DNA of 64,000 nucleotides from Bosea sp. NBC_00550 (GTDB lineage Bacteria > Pseudomonadota > Alphaproteobacteria > Rhizobiales > Beijerinckiaceae). The stretch covers positions 1,612,001-1,676,000 of the forward strand of contig NZ_CP102772.1 in assembly GCF_026020075.1 (NCBI RefSeq), read 5' to 3'. Position numbers and translations under genes: made by a program. Positions 1-8,400 of the stretch are shown one piece after another; positions within the stretch are counted from its first letter, which is position 1, and each line of letters begins with the position of its first letter. The notes under the pieces were generated by a model. That model worked only from the letters and a program-made list of their open reading frames with translations, was not told where the DNA came from and did not search any database.

Positions 1-1163
1 CCAAGCTTCATGCCTTCCTTCCAGTAGGAGCCCTTGGGCGAGGGGGCCATGCGCCATTTCGGAGTGCCGTCGGCATTCACTACCGGCAGGCCGGGCTTGA
101 CCATGTCGGCCGTGAAGGCGGTGTACCAAAAGATCTGCTGGGCGATGGTGCCCTGTGCCGGCACCGGCCCGGACTCGGAGAAGGTCATGCCACGCGCCTG
201 AGGCGGCGCGTATTTGTTGAGCCAGTCGACATATTTCTGGACGGCATAGACCGAAGCCGGGCCGTTGGTGTCGCCGCCGCGATCCACCGAGGAGCCGACC
301 GGGCGGCAGCCCTCCATGCGGATGCCCCATTCGTCGACCGGCTTGCCGTTCGGGATGCCCTTGTCGCCATTGCCGGCCATCGAGAGCCAGGCATCGGTGA
401 AGCGCCAGCCGAGCGAGGGGTCCTTCTTGCCGTAGTCCATATGGCCAAAGACCCGGACGCCGTCGACCTCCTTGATGTCGTTCGAGAAGAACTCGGCAAT
501 GTCTTCATAGGCCGACCAGTTGACGGGTACGCCGAGCTCGTAGCCGTACTTGGTCTTGAATTTCTCCTTGAAGTCCGGGCGGGTGAACCAGTCGTAGCGG
601 AACCAGTAAAGGTTCGCGAATTGCTGGTCGGGCAGTTGGTAGAGCTTTCCGTCGGGTGCGGTGCCGAAGGATTTACCGATGAAGTCGTCGACGTCGAGCA
701 TCGGGTTGGTGACGTCCTTGCCCGGCCCCGCCATCCAGTCCGTCAGGTTCGTGGTCTGCTTGTAGCGAAAATGCGTGCCGATCAGGTCGGAGTCGTTGAT
801 CCAGCCGTCATAGACGTTCCGGCCGGACTGCATCTGTGTCTGCAGCTTCTCGACCACGTCGCCTTCCTGGATCAGGTCGTGCTTCAGCTTGATGCCGGTG
901 ATCTCGCTGAAGGCCCTGGCCAGCGTACGGGCTTCGTATTCATGGGTGGTGATGGTCTCGGAGACGATATTGACCTCCATGCCGGCGAAGGGTTTCGCGG
1001 CATTGACGAACCACTCCATTTCCTTGAGCTGCGCATCCTTGGCCAGTGTGGAAGGCTGGAATTCGCTGTCGACCCAGCGTCGCGCCGCATCCATGTCGGC
1101 GAGGGCGGGCACGGCGCTGAGCAAGGAGCTGAGCGCGGTAGCGGCTAGCATCTGCTTTCTCAT
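1..1163 (-). CDS. glpV: Glycerol ABC transporter substrate-binding protein, C-terminus outside window
   Basis: This is the N-terminal 387 codons of a large periplasmic binding protein; the stop lies left of position 1. It opens with a Sec signal peptide (residues 1-22, ending VPALA before DMD). The mature part reads as an extracellular solute-binding protein with features such as GYELGVPVNWSAYED and EVDGVRVFGHMDYG, matching the glycerol-binding GlpV family, whose members are usually about 570 residues. The start at 1163 is an ATG preceded by GGAAACG. It is the last gene of the glp operon, 91 bp after the DUF2160 gene. The protein should capture glycerol in the periplasm for GlpP/GlpQ. The family assignment is strengthened by the complete operon context. 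Confidence 0.88.
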   Translation of the reverse strand, partial: MRKQMLAATALSSLLSAVPALADMDAARRWVDSEFQPSTLAKDAQLKEMEWFVNAAKPFAGMEVNIVSETITTHEYEARTLARAFSEITGIKLKHDLIQEGDVVEKLQTQMQSGRNVYDGWINDSDLIGTHFRYKQTTNLTDWMAGPGKDVTNPMLDVDDFIGKSFGTAPDGKLYQLPDQQFANLYWFRYDWFTRPDFKEKFKTKYGYELGVPVNWSAYEDIAEFFSNDIKEVDGVRVFGHMDYGKKDPSLGWRFTDAWLSMAGNGDKGIPNGKPVDEWGIRMEGCRPVGSSVDRGGDTNGPASVYAVQKYVDWLNKYAPPQARGMTFSESGPVPAQGTIAQQIFWYTAFTADMVKPGLPVVNADGTPKWRMAPSPKGSYWKEGMKL

Positions 1164-1254
1164 CGTTTCCTCCACTAGTTGATTGTTCTTGCGAGCCTTG
1201 TTGGCTCCCTTTGCGCAGGCAATGTTCGTGCGAGAGCAGCCTCCGTGGTTAGGG

Positions 1255-1536
1255 TTAGACGAAGCGAAAAACCGTGGTGGCGTAGAGAAACGAAAGGCCG
1301 GTCGCCCACCAGAGATCGGCGGCGGTGAGGCCGAGCCAGGCGAGGTGGATGAAGGCCGATCCAAGCAGGCTCAGGAAGAGTCGGTCGCCGCGTGTCGTCG
1401 GGATGCCGAGCACGCCGACGCGCTCGAGTTCGGGCCGCCAGATCGCCAGCGCCGTCATCACGCCGAGCAGGCCGAAGAGACCGGCAAAGAACAGCCCGGT
1501 CTGCGGTGTCCACGCCATCCATGCCAGATCGGGCAT
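1255..1536 (-). CDS. DUF2160 small membrane protein of the glycerol transporter operon
   Basis: This 93-residue hydrophobic protein has three apparent membrane segments: around FFAGLFGLLGVMTALAIW, FLSLLGSAFIHLAWLGL and the C-terminal LWWATGLSFLYATTV. It matches the DUF2160 family, which is encoded between the permeases and the binding protein in rhizobial glycerol transporter operons, where it has sometimes been called GlpU. Its ATG overlaps the glpQ stop (TGATG), so translation is probably coupled. Its exact role in transport is not known from the sequence; an accessory membrane subunit is an inference. Confidence 0.85.
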   Translation of the reverse strand: MPDLAWMAWTPQTGLFFAGLFGLLGVMTALAIWRPELERVGVLGIPTTRGDRLFLSLLGSAFIHLAWLGLTAADLWWATGLSFLYATTVFRFV

Positions 1537-2411
1537 CAGACCCTCCCCAGGGCAAAGCCCTTGGCGATGTAGTTTCGGACGAACCAGATCACGAGCGCAC
1601 CGGGGATCAACGTCAGCACGCCGGCGGCCGCGAGCAGTCCCCAGTCCATGCCTGCGGCCGAGACCGTGCGCGTCATCGTGGCGGCGATCGGCTTGGCGTT
1701 GACCGTCGTCAGGGTCCGCGCCAGCAAGAGCTCGACCCAGGAGAACATGAAACAGAAGAAGGCGGTGACGCCGATGCCGTTGGCGATGATCGGGGTGAAG
1801 ATCTTCACGAAGAAGCGCGGGAAGGAATAGCCGTCGAGATAGGCTGTCTCGTCGATTTCGCGCGGCACGCCGGACATGAAGCCTTCGAGGATCCAGACCG
1901 CGAGCGGCACATTGAACAGGCAATGAGCCAGCGCCACCGCGAGCGGCGTGTCGAAGAGCCCGATCGCCGAATAGAGGTTGAAGAAGGGCAGTGCGAAGAT
2001 CGCGGGGGGCGCCATCCGGTTCGAGAGGAGCCAGAAGAACAGGTGCTTGTCGCCGAGGAAGCGGTAGCGCGAGAAGGCATAGGCGGCTGGAAGCGCCAGC
2101 GTGATCGAGATCACCGTATTCATGACCACATAGGTCAGCGAGTTGATGTAGCCGGAGTACCAGGACGGGTCGGTGAAGATCGTCCGGTAGTTCTCGAATG
2201 TGATCTCGCGCGGCCAGAGCGTCATGCCGGAATTGATCTCGGCATTGGTCTTCAGGCTCATCACGACGAGCCAGTAGATCGGCAGGATCAGGAAAATCAG
2301 ATAGAGGCCGAGCGTCAGCGCGCTGCCGTTGAAGCGAAGGGCGGAGCGCGCCTTCGGTGCCGCTTCGGCTGCGGAAAGTGCCGCGGTCGAGCTGAGGCTG
2401 CCCGTCGTCAT
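1536..2411 (-). CDS. glpQ: Glycerol ABC transporter permease GlpQ
   Basis: This 291-residue inner-membrane permease of the MalG/carbohydrate class has about six membrane helices; the first lies near residues 31-52. The cytoplasmic EAA-type coupling loop is near residues 180-210 (REIDETAYLDGYSFPRF), which contacts the ATPase subunits. It overlaps glpP upstream (ATGA) and the DUF2160 gene downstream (TGATG), as expected for a tightly coupled operon. With GlpP it should form the transmembrane channel of the glycerol importer. Confidence 0.9.
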   Translation of the reverse strand: MTTGSLSSTAALSAAEAAPKARSALRFNGSALTLGLYLIFLILPIYWLVVMSLKTNAEINSGMTLWPREITFENYRTIFTDPSWYSGYINSLTYVVMNTVISITLALPAAYAFSRYRFLGDKHLFFWLLSNRMAPPAIFALPFFNLYSAIGLFDTPLAVALAHCLFNVPLAVWILEGFMSGVPREIDETAYLDGYSFPRFFVKIFTPIIANGIGVTAFFCFMFSWVELLLARTLTTVNAKPIAATMTRTVSAAGMDWGLLAAAGVLTLIPGALVIWFVRNYIAKGFALGRV

Positions 2412-3322
2412 CGGCCGCCCTCAGCATCCGCCGGCGGGCGCCGACGCTCGACATCGAGATTGGTCATCACCGTGTAGAAGACCCAGCACACGGCGAGGAT
2501 GATCAGGTTGTAGACGATCGACATCGCCGCGGCCTTGCCGAGATCGAACTGGCCGAGCGCGAGCTTCACCAGCTCGATCGAGAGGAAGGTCGTCGAATTG
2601 CCTGGTCCGCCGCCGGTGACGACGAAGGGCTCGGTATAGATCATGAACGAATCCATGAAGCGCAGCAGAACGGCTATGATCAGCACGCGCCGCATCTTCG
2701 GCAGCTGGATGAAACGGAACACCGCCCAGCGGCTGGCGCCGTCGATACGTGCGGCCTGGTAAAAGGCGTCCGGGATCGATTTCAAGCCGGCATAGCAGAG
2801 CAGCGCCACCAGCGAGGTCCAGTGCCAGACATCCATCACGATGATGGTGATCCAGGCCGCAAGCGGGTCGGCGACGTAGTTGTAGTCGATGCCGAGCCGG
2901 TTGACCGTGTAGCCGAGCAGCCCGATATCGCCGCGCGCGAAGACCTGCCAGATCGTGCCGACTACGTTCCAAGGCACTAGCAGCGGCATCGCCATCAGCA
3001 CCAGCGTCGCCGCCACCTTCCAGCCCTCGCGCGGCATGGCGAGCGCGACCGCGATGCCGAGCGGCACCTGGATCGTCAGGATGATCGCGGAGAACAGGAG
3101 GTTGCGCCAAAACGAGTCGCGCACGCGGCCGCCCAGGTCGCTCGACGGGTCGAGCAGTTCCTTGAACCAGCCGGTGCCGTTCCAGAAGAACTGGTTGTTG
3201 CCGAACGTATCCTGCACCGAATAGTTCACCACCGTCATCAGCGGGATCACCGCCGAGAAGGCAACGATGGCGAGGACCGGCAGAACAAGGAACCAGGCGC
3301 GGTTGTCATAGGGCTTGTCCAT
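2408..3322 (-). CDS. glpP: Glycerol ABC transporter permease GlpP
   Basis: This 304-residue permease is of the MalF/UgpA class. Its N-terminal helix is at residues 8-30 and the EAA loop near 188-208 (YQAARIDGASRWAVFRF). The ATG at 3322 overlaps the glpT stop as TGATG. A GTG one codon upstream (3325) sits at a better distance from the GGAGGG ribosome site and cannot be excluded. The partner permease is GlpQ, and together they form the membrane pore. Confidence 0.9.
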   Translation of the reverse strand: MDKPYDNRAWFLVLPVLAIVAFSAVIPLMTVVNYSVQDTFGNNQFFWNGTGWFKELLDPSSDLGGRVRDSFWRNLLFSAIILTIQVPLGIAVALAMPREGWKVAATLVLMAMPLLVPWNVVGTIWQVFARGDIGLLGYTVNRLGIDYNYVADPLAAWITIIVMDVWHWTSLVALLCYAGLKSIPDAFYQAARIDGASRWAVFRFIQLPKMRRVLIIAVLLRFMDSFMIYTEPFVVTGGGPGNSTTFLSIELVKLALGQFDLGKAAAMSIVYNLIILAVCWVFYTVMTNLDVERRRPPADAEGGR

Positions 3323-4401
3323 CACGCTCTGCCCTCCAGCCGTTCGCCGTCGGCATAGACATGGATGTGATCGGGCTGAAGGATGAGCCCCGCGCTCTCG
3401 CCGATGCCGCTGAGCCCGTCGGGCACACCGGCGGCAACCGCGTGTTCTCGCAGGCGCAGGCGCGCAAGCCGGGAGCGGCCGAGATCGTCGATGCGCTCGA
3501 CCGTGACGGGCACCCCCTCGCCGGGGCGGGCAAGCGTCGCGAATTCGGGCCTGATCCCGATCTCGATCCGTTTGCCGTACGGAATGTCGTAGCTCCGTGG
3601 CAACTCGATCGTCGCTCCCGCGACATGGGCGCAGTTGCCCGCGACAGAGGCCGGAATCACGTTCATGCCCGGGGAGCCGATAAAATAGCCGACGAAGGTA
3701 TGGGCCGGCTTCTCGAACAATTCGTCCGGCCGCCCGGCCTGCACGACCCTACCGTCGTGCATCACGACCACGGTGTCGGCGAAGGTCAGCGCCTCGGTCT
3801 GGTCATGCGTCACATAGATCATGGTGACATCGAGCGCTCTGTGAAGCGCCTTGAGCTTGGAGCGCAACTCCCACTTCAGTTGTGGGTCGATGACGGTCAA
3901 TGGCTCGTCGAAGAGGATGGCTGCAACATCAGGGCGGACGAGGCCGCGACCGAGCGAGATTTTCTGCTTGGCGTCGGCCGTGAGTCCTCTCGCCTTGCGG
4001 TTGAGCTCGCCGGTCAGTTCCAGAAGCGTCGCGATCTCGCGCACACGGCCATCGACGGCTCTGGCCTCCATGCCGCGATTGCGCAGCGGGAAGGCGAGAT
4101 TCTCGTAGACGGTCATCGTGTCGTAGACGACCGGGAATTGAAACACCTGGGCGATGTTGCGCTCTTCCGTCGGTAGGTGCGCGACATCTCGACCGTCGAA
4201 CAGCACGCGGCCATGTGATGGGATGACAAGACCCGAGATGATGTTGAGCAACGTCGTCTTGCCGCAGCCGGAGGGGCCGAGCAAGGCGTAGGCGCCTCCC
4301 TGGCGCCAGGTCAGCGTCATCGGCTTCAGAGCGAAATCGCCCGGTGCCGAAGCGCCTCGCTTATAGGAATGCGCGAGATCGGAAAGCTCGATGCGCGCCA
4401 T
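3322..4401 (-). CDS. glpT: Glycerol ABC transporter ATPase GlpT (degenerate signature)
   Basis: This 359-residue nucleotide-binding subunit has Walker A GPSGCGKTT (about residues 42-50) and Walker B AAILFDEPL. The ABC signature, normally LSGGQ, reads LTADAKQKISL, so one of the two composite ATP sites in the GlpS/GlpT heterodimer is probably non-canonical. A MalK-like C-terminal regulatory/OB domain follows. I chose the ATG at 4401 because GAGGAGA lies 6-8 bases upstream; a TTG at 4416 lacks this spacing. The gene overlaps glpS by the region before its stop (4413) and glpP by TGATG. Confidence 0.9.
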   Translation of the reverse strand: MARIELSDLAHSYKRGASAPGDFALKPMTLTWRQGGAYALLGPSGCGKTTLLNIISGLVIPSHGRVLFDGRDVAHLPTEERNIAQVFQFPVVYDTMTVYENLAFPLRNRGMEARAVDGRVREIATLLELTGELNRKARGLTADAKQKISLGRGLVRPDVAAILFDEPLTVIDPQLKWELRSKLKALHRALDVTMIYVTHDQTEALTFADTVVVMHDGRVVQAGRPDELFEKPAHTFVGYFIGSPGMNVIPASVAGNCAHVAGATIELPRSYDIPYGKRIEIGIRPEFATLARPGEGVPVTVERIDDLGRSRLARLRLREHAVAAGVPDGLSGIGESAGLILQPDHIHVYADGERLEGRA

Positions 4402-4412
4402 TGAGCGTCTCC

Positions 4413-5513
4413 TCAAGCAGCCGAGAGGAAGGCTGGCGCGTGAGCGAGCCGCCCGTTGGAATCAAAGACAAAGACAGTCGTCGGGTCGACATGCACCGAG
4501 ATGGTGGCGCCGGGCTCCAAATCGTGCACGCCCGGCGCAAGCGCCACCCAGCGCACACCCGCGCATTCGACATGGACGAAACTTTCGGAACCGGCGATCT
4601 CAGCCACGATCACCCTGCCGTCGAAGCGCAGGCTAGGCCCGGCGGGAACTCGTAAATGAAGATGATGCGCCCGGAATCCGACCTGATAATCCCCGTCGGC
4701 TAGCCCGGTGAGCGCTCCAGTCGCGGGAGCGCTCACACCGTCGGGGAGGACGATTTCCGCGCCATTTTTGGTAACAGGCAAAATGTTGAGCGGCGGATCG
4801 GAGAAAATGCGTGCCGTGATCAGATCCTGCGGCCGGCGATAGACCGCCGCGCTCGGCCCATGTTGGGTCACCCGGCCCTGCCAGAGCGTGGCGGTGTGGT
4901 CGCCCAGCAGCAGCGCTTCCTGCGGTTCGGTCGTGGCGTAGACGACCGTCGCATTCGACATGCGAACGATCTTGGGAAGTTCCTCGCGCAGTTCCTCGCG
5001 CAACTTGTAATCAAGGTTGGCCAATGGCTCGTCGAGCAGGACGAGATCGGCGCCCTTGATCAGCGCGCGAGCCATGGCGGTACGCTGCTGCTGCCCGCCG
5101 GAGAGGTTGAGCGGCATCCGCTCAAGGAAGGGGTCGAGTTGCATCAGGCGAGCCATTGCTCGCACCTTGCTCTCGATTTCCGCCTTGGGCAGCCCTTTGA
5201 CCCTGAGGGGCGAGGCGATGTTCTCGAAGACGTTGAGGTTGGGGTAGTTGATGAATTGCTGGTAGACCATCGCGACCGAGCGCTCGCGTACGGCTAGGCC
5301 GGTTACATCCCTCTCTCGGCCGCCCTCATCGACCAGGATGCGCCCCGATGTCGGCCTGTCGAGGCCGGCCATCAGCCGCATCAGCGAGGTCTTTCCCGCC
5401 AGCGTCGCGCCGAGCAACACGGTCATCGTTCCCGGTGGAAGCCGCAGCGTCGTCTCGTGAATGTGCGTCAGCGCTCCGACGTCGCGACGCACCTTGTCGA
5501 GAACAAGACCCAC
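4413..5513 (-). CDS. glpS: Glycerol ABC transporter ATPase GlpS
   Basis: This 366-residue ABC ATPase has a Walker A of GATLAGKTS (about residues 35-43, fitting GxxxxGK[ST]), the signature LSGGQQQRTAMAR and Walker B LVLLDEPLANLD, followed by a C-terminal OB-like domain. The GTG at 5513 is taken as the start because AAGGAGG sits five bases upstream; the TTG at 5528 lies inside that ribosome site. It is the first gene of the visible glp operon. Neither glpD, glpK nor a glpR repressor is found beside it within the window. Confidence 0.9.
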   Translation of the reverse strand: MGLVLDKVRRDVGALTHIHETTLRLPPGTMTVLLGATLAGKTSLMRLMAGLDRPTSGRILVDEGGRERDVTGLAVRERSVAMVYQQFINYPNLNVFENIASPLRVKGLPKAEIESKVRAMARLMQLDPFLERMPLNLSGGQQQRTAMARALIKGADLVLLDEPLANLDYKLREELREELPKIVRMSNATVVYATTEPQEALLLGDHTATLWQGRVTQHGPSAAVYRRPQDLITARIFSDPPLNILPVTKNGAEIVLPDGVSAPATGALTGLADGDYQVGFRAHHLHLRVPAGPSLRFDGRVIVAEIAGSESFVHVECAGVRWVALAPGVHDLEPGATISVHVDPTTVFVFDSNGRLAHAPAFLSAA

Positions 5514-5937
5514 TCCAGCCTCCTTCAAGCCCTCCGGGTTACCGGAGTGTGAACGATCTCATTCATCGGTGCGTCGAGCATTTCCCGCGGTTCGTCCGAC
5601 CGGCCCATATCCGAATTCGTCCAGCGCTCGTGGTCCACCCGCTGCCCCATTTGCCGGGAGGTGCCTAGCTCGGGTGCACGGAGCCGGTGCCGAACGCTGG
5701 CCCGGATTCGATTTTCTCTCGACACCAGCCAGCATGTCAGGAGCCCTCGTATCACAGGTGCGCAGTAGTCAGATGGCGGTTGCGCAAGCCAAGAATAGCG
5801 CCAATTGGTCCTGTTCACGAGGGCTTCGAGGTCGGTTGCCGCAAAAACATCCTGACATAATTCCGATCGAGGGAGCGAAGGGCGCGTCGAGGTCCGTTAT
5901 GCCGACCCTTCAGGATCGTATCCCCCTGCGTCCGACC

Positions 5938-5967
5938 TGATCGGTGCTGATCGGTGCTGATCAGTGG
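5938..5967. repeat. Three tandem copies of a 10-bp unit
   Basis: The decamer TGATCGGTGC occurs at 5938-5947 and 5948-5957, followed by a diverged copy TGATCAGTGG at 5958-5967. It lies in the gene-free stretch before the glp operon. No function is evident; it could be a simple slippage product or an operator-like iteron set. Confidence 0.6.
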
Positions 5968-6633
5968 AAGACGCTAGCGAGTGAGGCCGTTCACAACTGA
6001 AATGTGTCAGTTCAGCCTCGGCAGAAGGGTCCGCCCGCAGCCTCTTGTACTCTGAGGGCGATCCCCCCTTCCGCAGGAAATGATGCAGAACCACTACAGC
6101 CGCTTCCTTCCGCAGGATAAGGCGCCGCTGGCAGCGAAGATCCTGATCAGGTTTGGGAAGCGGCGGGAGATCGGGCCATCCGGTTGGCATGATAAAAAGC
6201 CGAGTCCGCTTACGGGGCATCCACGGAATGTCCGGAAGTGGCGCGACGCGGCCTCAAGTCTCACTTCCCCGAACACGGGGGTCGTTGATCGCCGGCTGCG
6301 TCGTCTTCCGAAAGGCAGACCACGCCTCATTACCAAGTCACTCACGCCGCCGGAAGTGGCCCATTCTCGCTCCAGTCGGATACGCCGCGAGCGAGTTAGG
6401 GGTTTCACCTTGATCGCTGTGCCGAGCGCTATTCCGCCTGCGATTGTCCCGATTGTCTATAACACCAGCAACCTGCTGGTCGGCAGCATCGGGGAGCGCC
6501 TGGCACCGTTGAATATTCAAGGTGGACCGCTCATCGAACGACCGATCACAGGGCTTGGCCTGGAAGACGAATTCTCTCTTCTGAGATTTCAAAAGAGAAT
6601 TGAGAGATGTCAGGTATGGCCTAACATGCGGCC

Positions 6634-6711
6634 ATGTTTAACTGGATGCTTTGGCGGCAGGGATCTGCGAGCGCGACGCTGGCTCTGCTGAGCGGCTGGC
6701 GCCAAGACTAA
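6634..6711 (+). CDS. Possible 25-codon leader ORF, Trp-rich
   Basis: A short ATG frame ends with TAA at 6709-6711 and encodes 25 residues including three Trp (MFNWMLWRQG at its start, SGWRQD at its end). Its stop lies in the loop of the GGCGCCA/TGGCGCC hairpin (6698-6718) that precedes the solute-binding protein gene. A second small inverted repeat (6616-6621/6630-6635) covers its start, and there is no clear ribosome site. The arrangement resembles a translated attenuator leader, but this is speculative and chance is a real alternative. Confidence 0.25.
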   Translation: MFNWMLWRQGSASATLALLSGWRQD

Positions 6712-6718
6712 TGGCGCC
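6698..6718 (+). terminator. Hairpin with short T run before the solute-binding protein gene
   Basis: A perfect 7-bp stem, GGCGCCA and TGGCGCC around AGACTAA, is followed by TTT. It is 30 bases upstream of the start at 6748, so it would act as an attenuator or leader structure for that gene rather than an end-of-operon terminator. The T run is short, so efficiency is doubtful. Confidence 0.4.
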
Positions 6719-6747
6719 TTTCCCGGCCGCGGAATGAGAGAAACGTG

Positions 6748-8238
6748 ATGCACAAGTCGTTCGCCTGGTTCGTCGCCGCCACTCTCGCCCTGGCGACGCC
6801 CGCCATTGCCGGCGCAGACCGTTTCGTCGTCGATCTCGCGGCCGAGCCCTCAACGCTCGACCCCCAGCTCCAATGGAATCCCGACAGCTATTACGTTTAC
6901 CGCAACATCTTCGACAATCTCGTCACGCGCGACGACAAAGGCGAGATTGCTCCGCAGATCGCCACGGCGTGGCGCAACGTGTCCGACACCGAGGTCATCT
7001 TCACGCTCCGGCCGGACGTGACGTTCCATGACGGCTCGAGGCTCACGGCCGAGGATGTAGCCTTCAGCATCGAGCGAGTCACCGACAAGAGCTTCGCCAG
7101 CCCTCAGCGTGGTCAATTCAACAAGATCGTGCAGGCGGCGCCGCTTTCCCCGACAGAAATCAAGCTCGTCACAGACGGGCCCTATCCCGCGCTGCTTGCT
7201 CAGCTCGTCAAGCTCTCCATCGTGCCCAAGAAGGTCGTCGGGGCGATGGGCAAGGATGCCTTCAACCTGAAGCCAGTCGGGAGCGGGCCGTATAAGTTCG
7301 AAGCTTGGCAGCGCGGGGTCGCCGTGACCCTGAGCCGCAATGATGCTTATTGGGGAACGAAAGGGCCGTTTCCGGTCGCGCTTTTCCGTGCGGTTCCGGA
7401 TAGTGCCACGCGTCTCGCCAACCTGCAGGCCGGTGCCTCCGATCTTGTGGTCGGACTCGACAGTGACCAGCTCGCCCAGCTCAAGGGCTCACAGCGCGCC
7501 AAGCCTTTGACCACTCTGACGGAGCGCCTCGCCTATCTACGTCTGAATCCTAATCGCCCGCCTTTCGACGATCCCAAGATCCGTGAGGCGATTGCGCGAG
7601 CCGTCGACAAGCAGGGGATCATCGACGGCATTCTGGGCGGACAGGAGAAGCCGATCGCACAGATGCTCACGCCCGCACATTTCGGCTGGGCAGATGGCAT
7701 CGGGGGGCTGGCCTACGATCCCGCCCGCGCGAAGGCCCTGGTTGCCGAGGCGGGTGCGGCCGGAAAAATTCCGATTCCGCTCACGACCGCGCCATTCTTC
7801 GACCAGCGCGTCGTTCAGGCGATCCAACAGCAACTGCGCGATGCCGGGCTCGACGTGTCGATCGAGCTGATCGATACGCCCAGCTTCCTGCAGCGCACCC
7901 AGCGCGGCCCCGTCGAAGCGCCCGTGCTGGCCATCAGCCGTTCGTCCTGCGCCTGTCAGGATGCGGACGGTGCGCTGTACGAGCTCTTCCACGCCGGCAG
8001 CGGTTGGACGATCGTCGAGAATAAGGAGGTCGACGGTCTTCTCGATCGCGCTCGCTCTGCCCTCGACCCGGCCGCGCGGCTGGCCGACTATCGCAAAGTT
8101 CACGAGATCATCGCTGCCTCGCTTCCAGTCGTCCCGCTCTACCAAACAGTCGCCGGATATGGCGCAGCCAAGCCTGTGCAGTTCACGCCGACACCGAACG
8201 AGAGCTTGTTCCTGAACCGGATCCGCTGGACTGACTGA
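6748..8238 (+). CDS. ABC transporter substrate-binding protein, family 5 (peptide/nickel type)
   Basis: This 496-residue periplasmic binding protein has a clear signal peptide (FAWFVAATLALATPAIAGA). Its family-5 (DppA/OppA-like) features are EPSTLDPQLQWNPDSYYVY near the mature N-terminus, the segment LRPDVTFHDGSRLTAEDVAF, and NPNRPPFDDPKIREAIARAV later on. The substrate is not predictable; dipeptides or other small organics are usual for the family. No permease or ATPase genes accompany it, so it is an orphan binding protein in this window. The ATG at 6748 is preferred to the adjacent GTG at 6745; GAGAG lies upstream. Confidence 0.88.
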   Translation: MHKSFAWFVAATLALATPAIAGADRFVVDLAAEPSTLDPQLQWNPDSYYVYRNIFDNLVTRDDKGEIAPQIATAWRNVSDTEVIFTLRPDVTFHDGSRLTAEDVAFSIERVTDKSFASPQRGQFNKIVQAAPLSPTEIKLVTDGPYPALLAQLVKLSIVPKKVVGAMGKDAFNLKPVGSGPYKFEAWQRGVAVTLSRNDAYWGTKGPFPVALFRAVPDSATRLANLQAGASDLVVGLDSDQLAQLKGSQRAKPLTTLTERLAYLRLNPNRPPFDDPKIREAIARAVDKQGIIDGILGGQEKPIAQMLTPAHFGWADGIGGLAYDPARAKALVAEAGAAGKIPIPLTTAPFFDQRVVQAIQQQLRDAGLDVSIELIDTPSFLQRTQRGPVEAPVLAISRSSCACQDADGALYELFHAGSGWTIVENKEVDGLLDRARSALDPAARLADYRKVHEIIAASLPVVPLYQTVAGYGAAKPVQFTPTPNESLFLNRIRWTD

Positions 8239-8400
8239 ACGCGTCGCGATGCAAACCCGGCGTAGCCAGCAGTCGGCTGAGTCATCGGCCGAGCAAGGTG
8301 TGAAACGGCCCGCCGTCGCTATAGAGCCACGAATGTCCGCTTCCGCGTATAGGCTCAATGTCTGGTTGTGGCGCCGAATGGTATGCGGATGAGGATTTCG

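Larger units (their letters stand above)
5514..6747. other. 1.2 kb region without a recognisable gene
   Basis: No open frame here gives a protein I recognise on either strand. The frames of 80-200 codons are rich in Arg and Ser and look like non-coding readings. Visible details are three head-to-tail copies of a 10-base unit (5938-5967), CTTCCGCAGGA at about 6066 and again at about 6104, CCGGAAGTGGC at about 6231 and 6351, and a hairpin with a short ORF at the right end (6616-6718). A minus-strand frame ends at 5525, inside the glpS ribosome site, and could be the tail of a decayed upstream gene. I see no transposase or integrase motif. Confidence 0.5.

Noticed and set aside
5525..5818. 97-codon minus-strand frame ending at the glpS ribosome site
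   Set aside because: Could be the tail of a lost gene, but no motif is recognised, so it is mentioned only in the region note.
6080..6691. 203-codon plus-strand frame in the gene-free region
   Set aside because: Rich in Arg, Ser and Pro, without a family pattern or ribosome site; overlapped by equally open frames on the minus strand.
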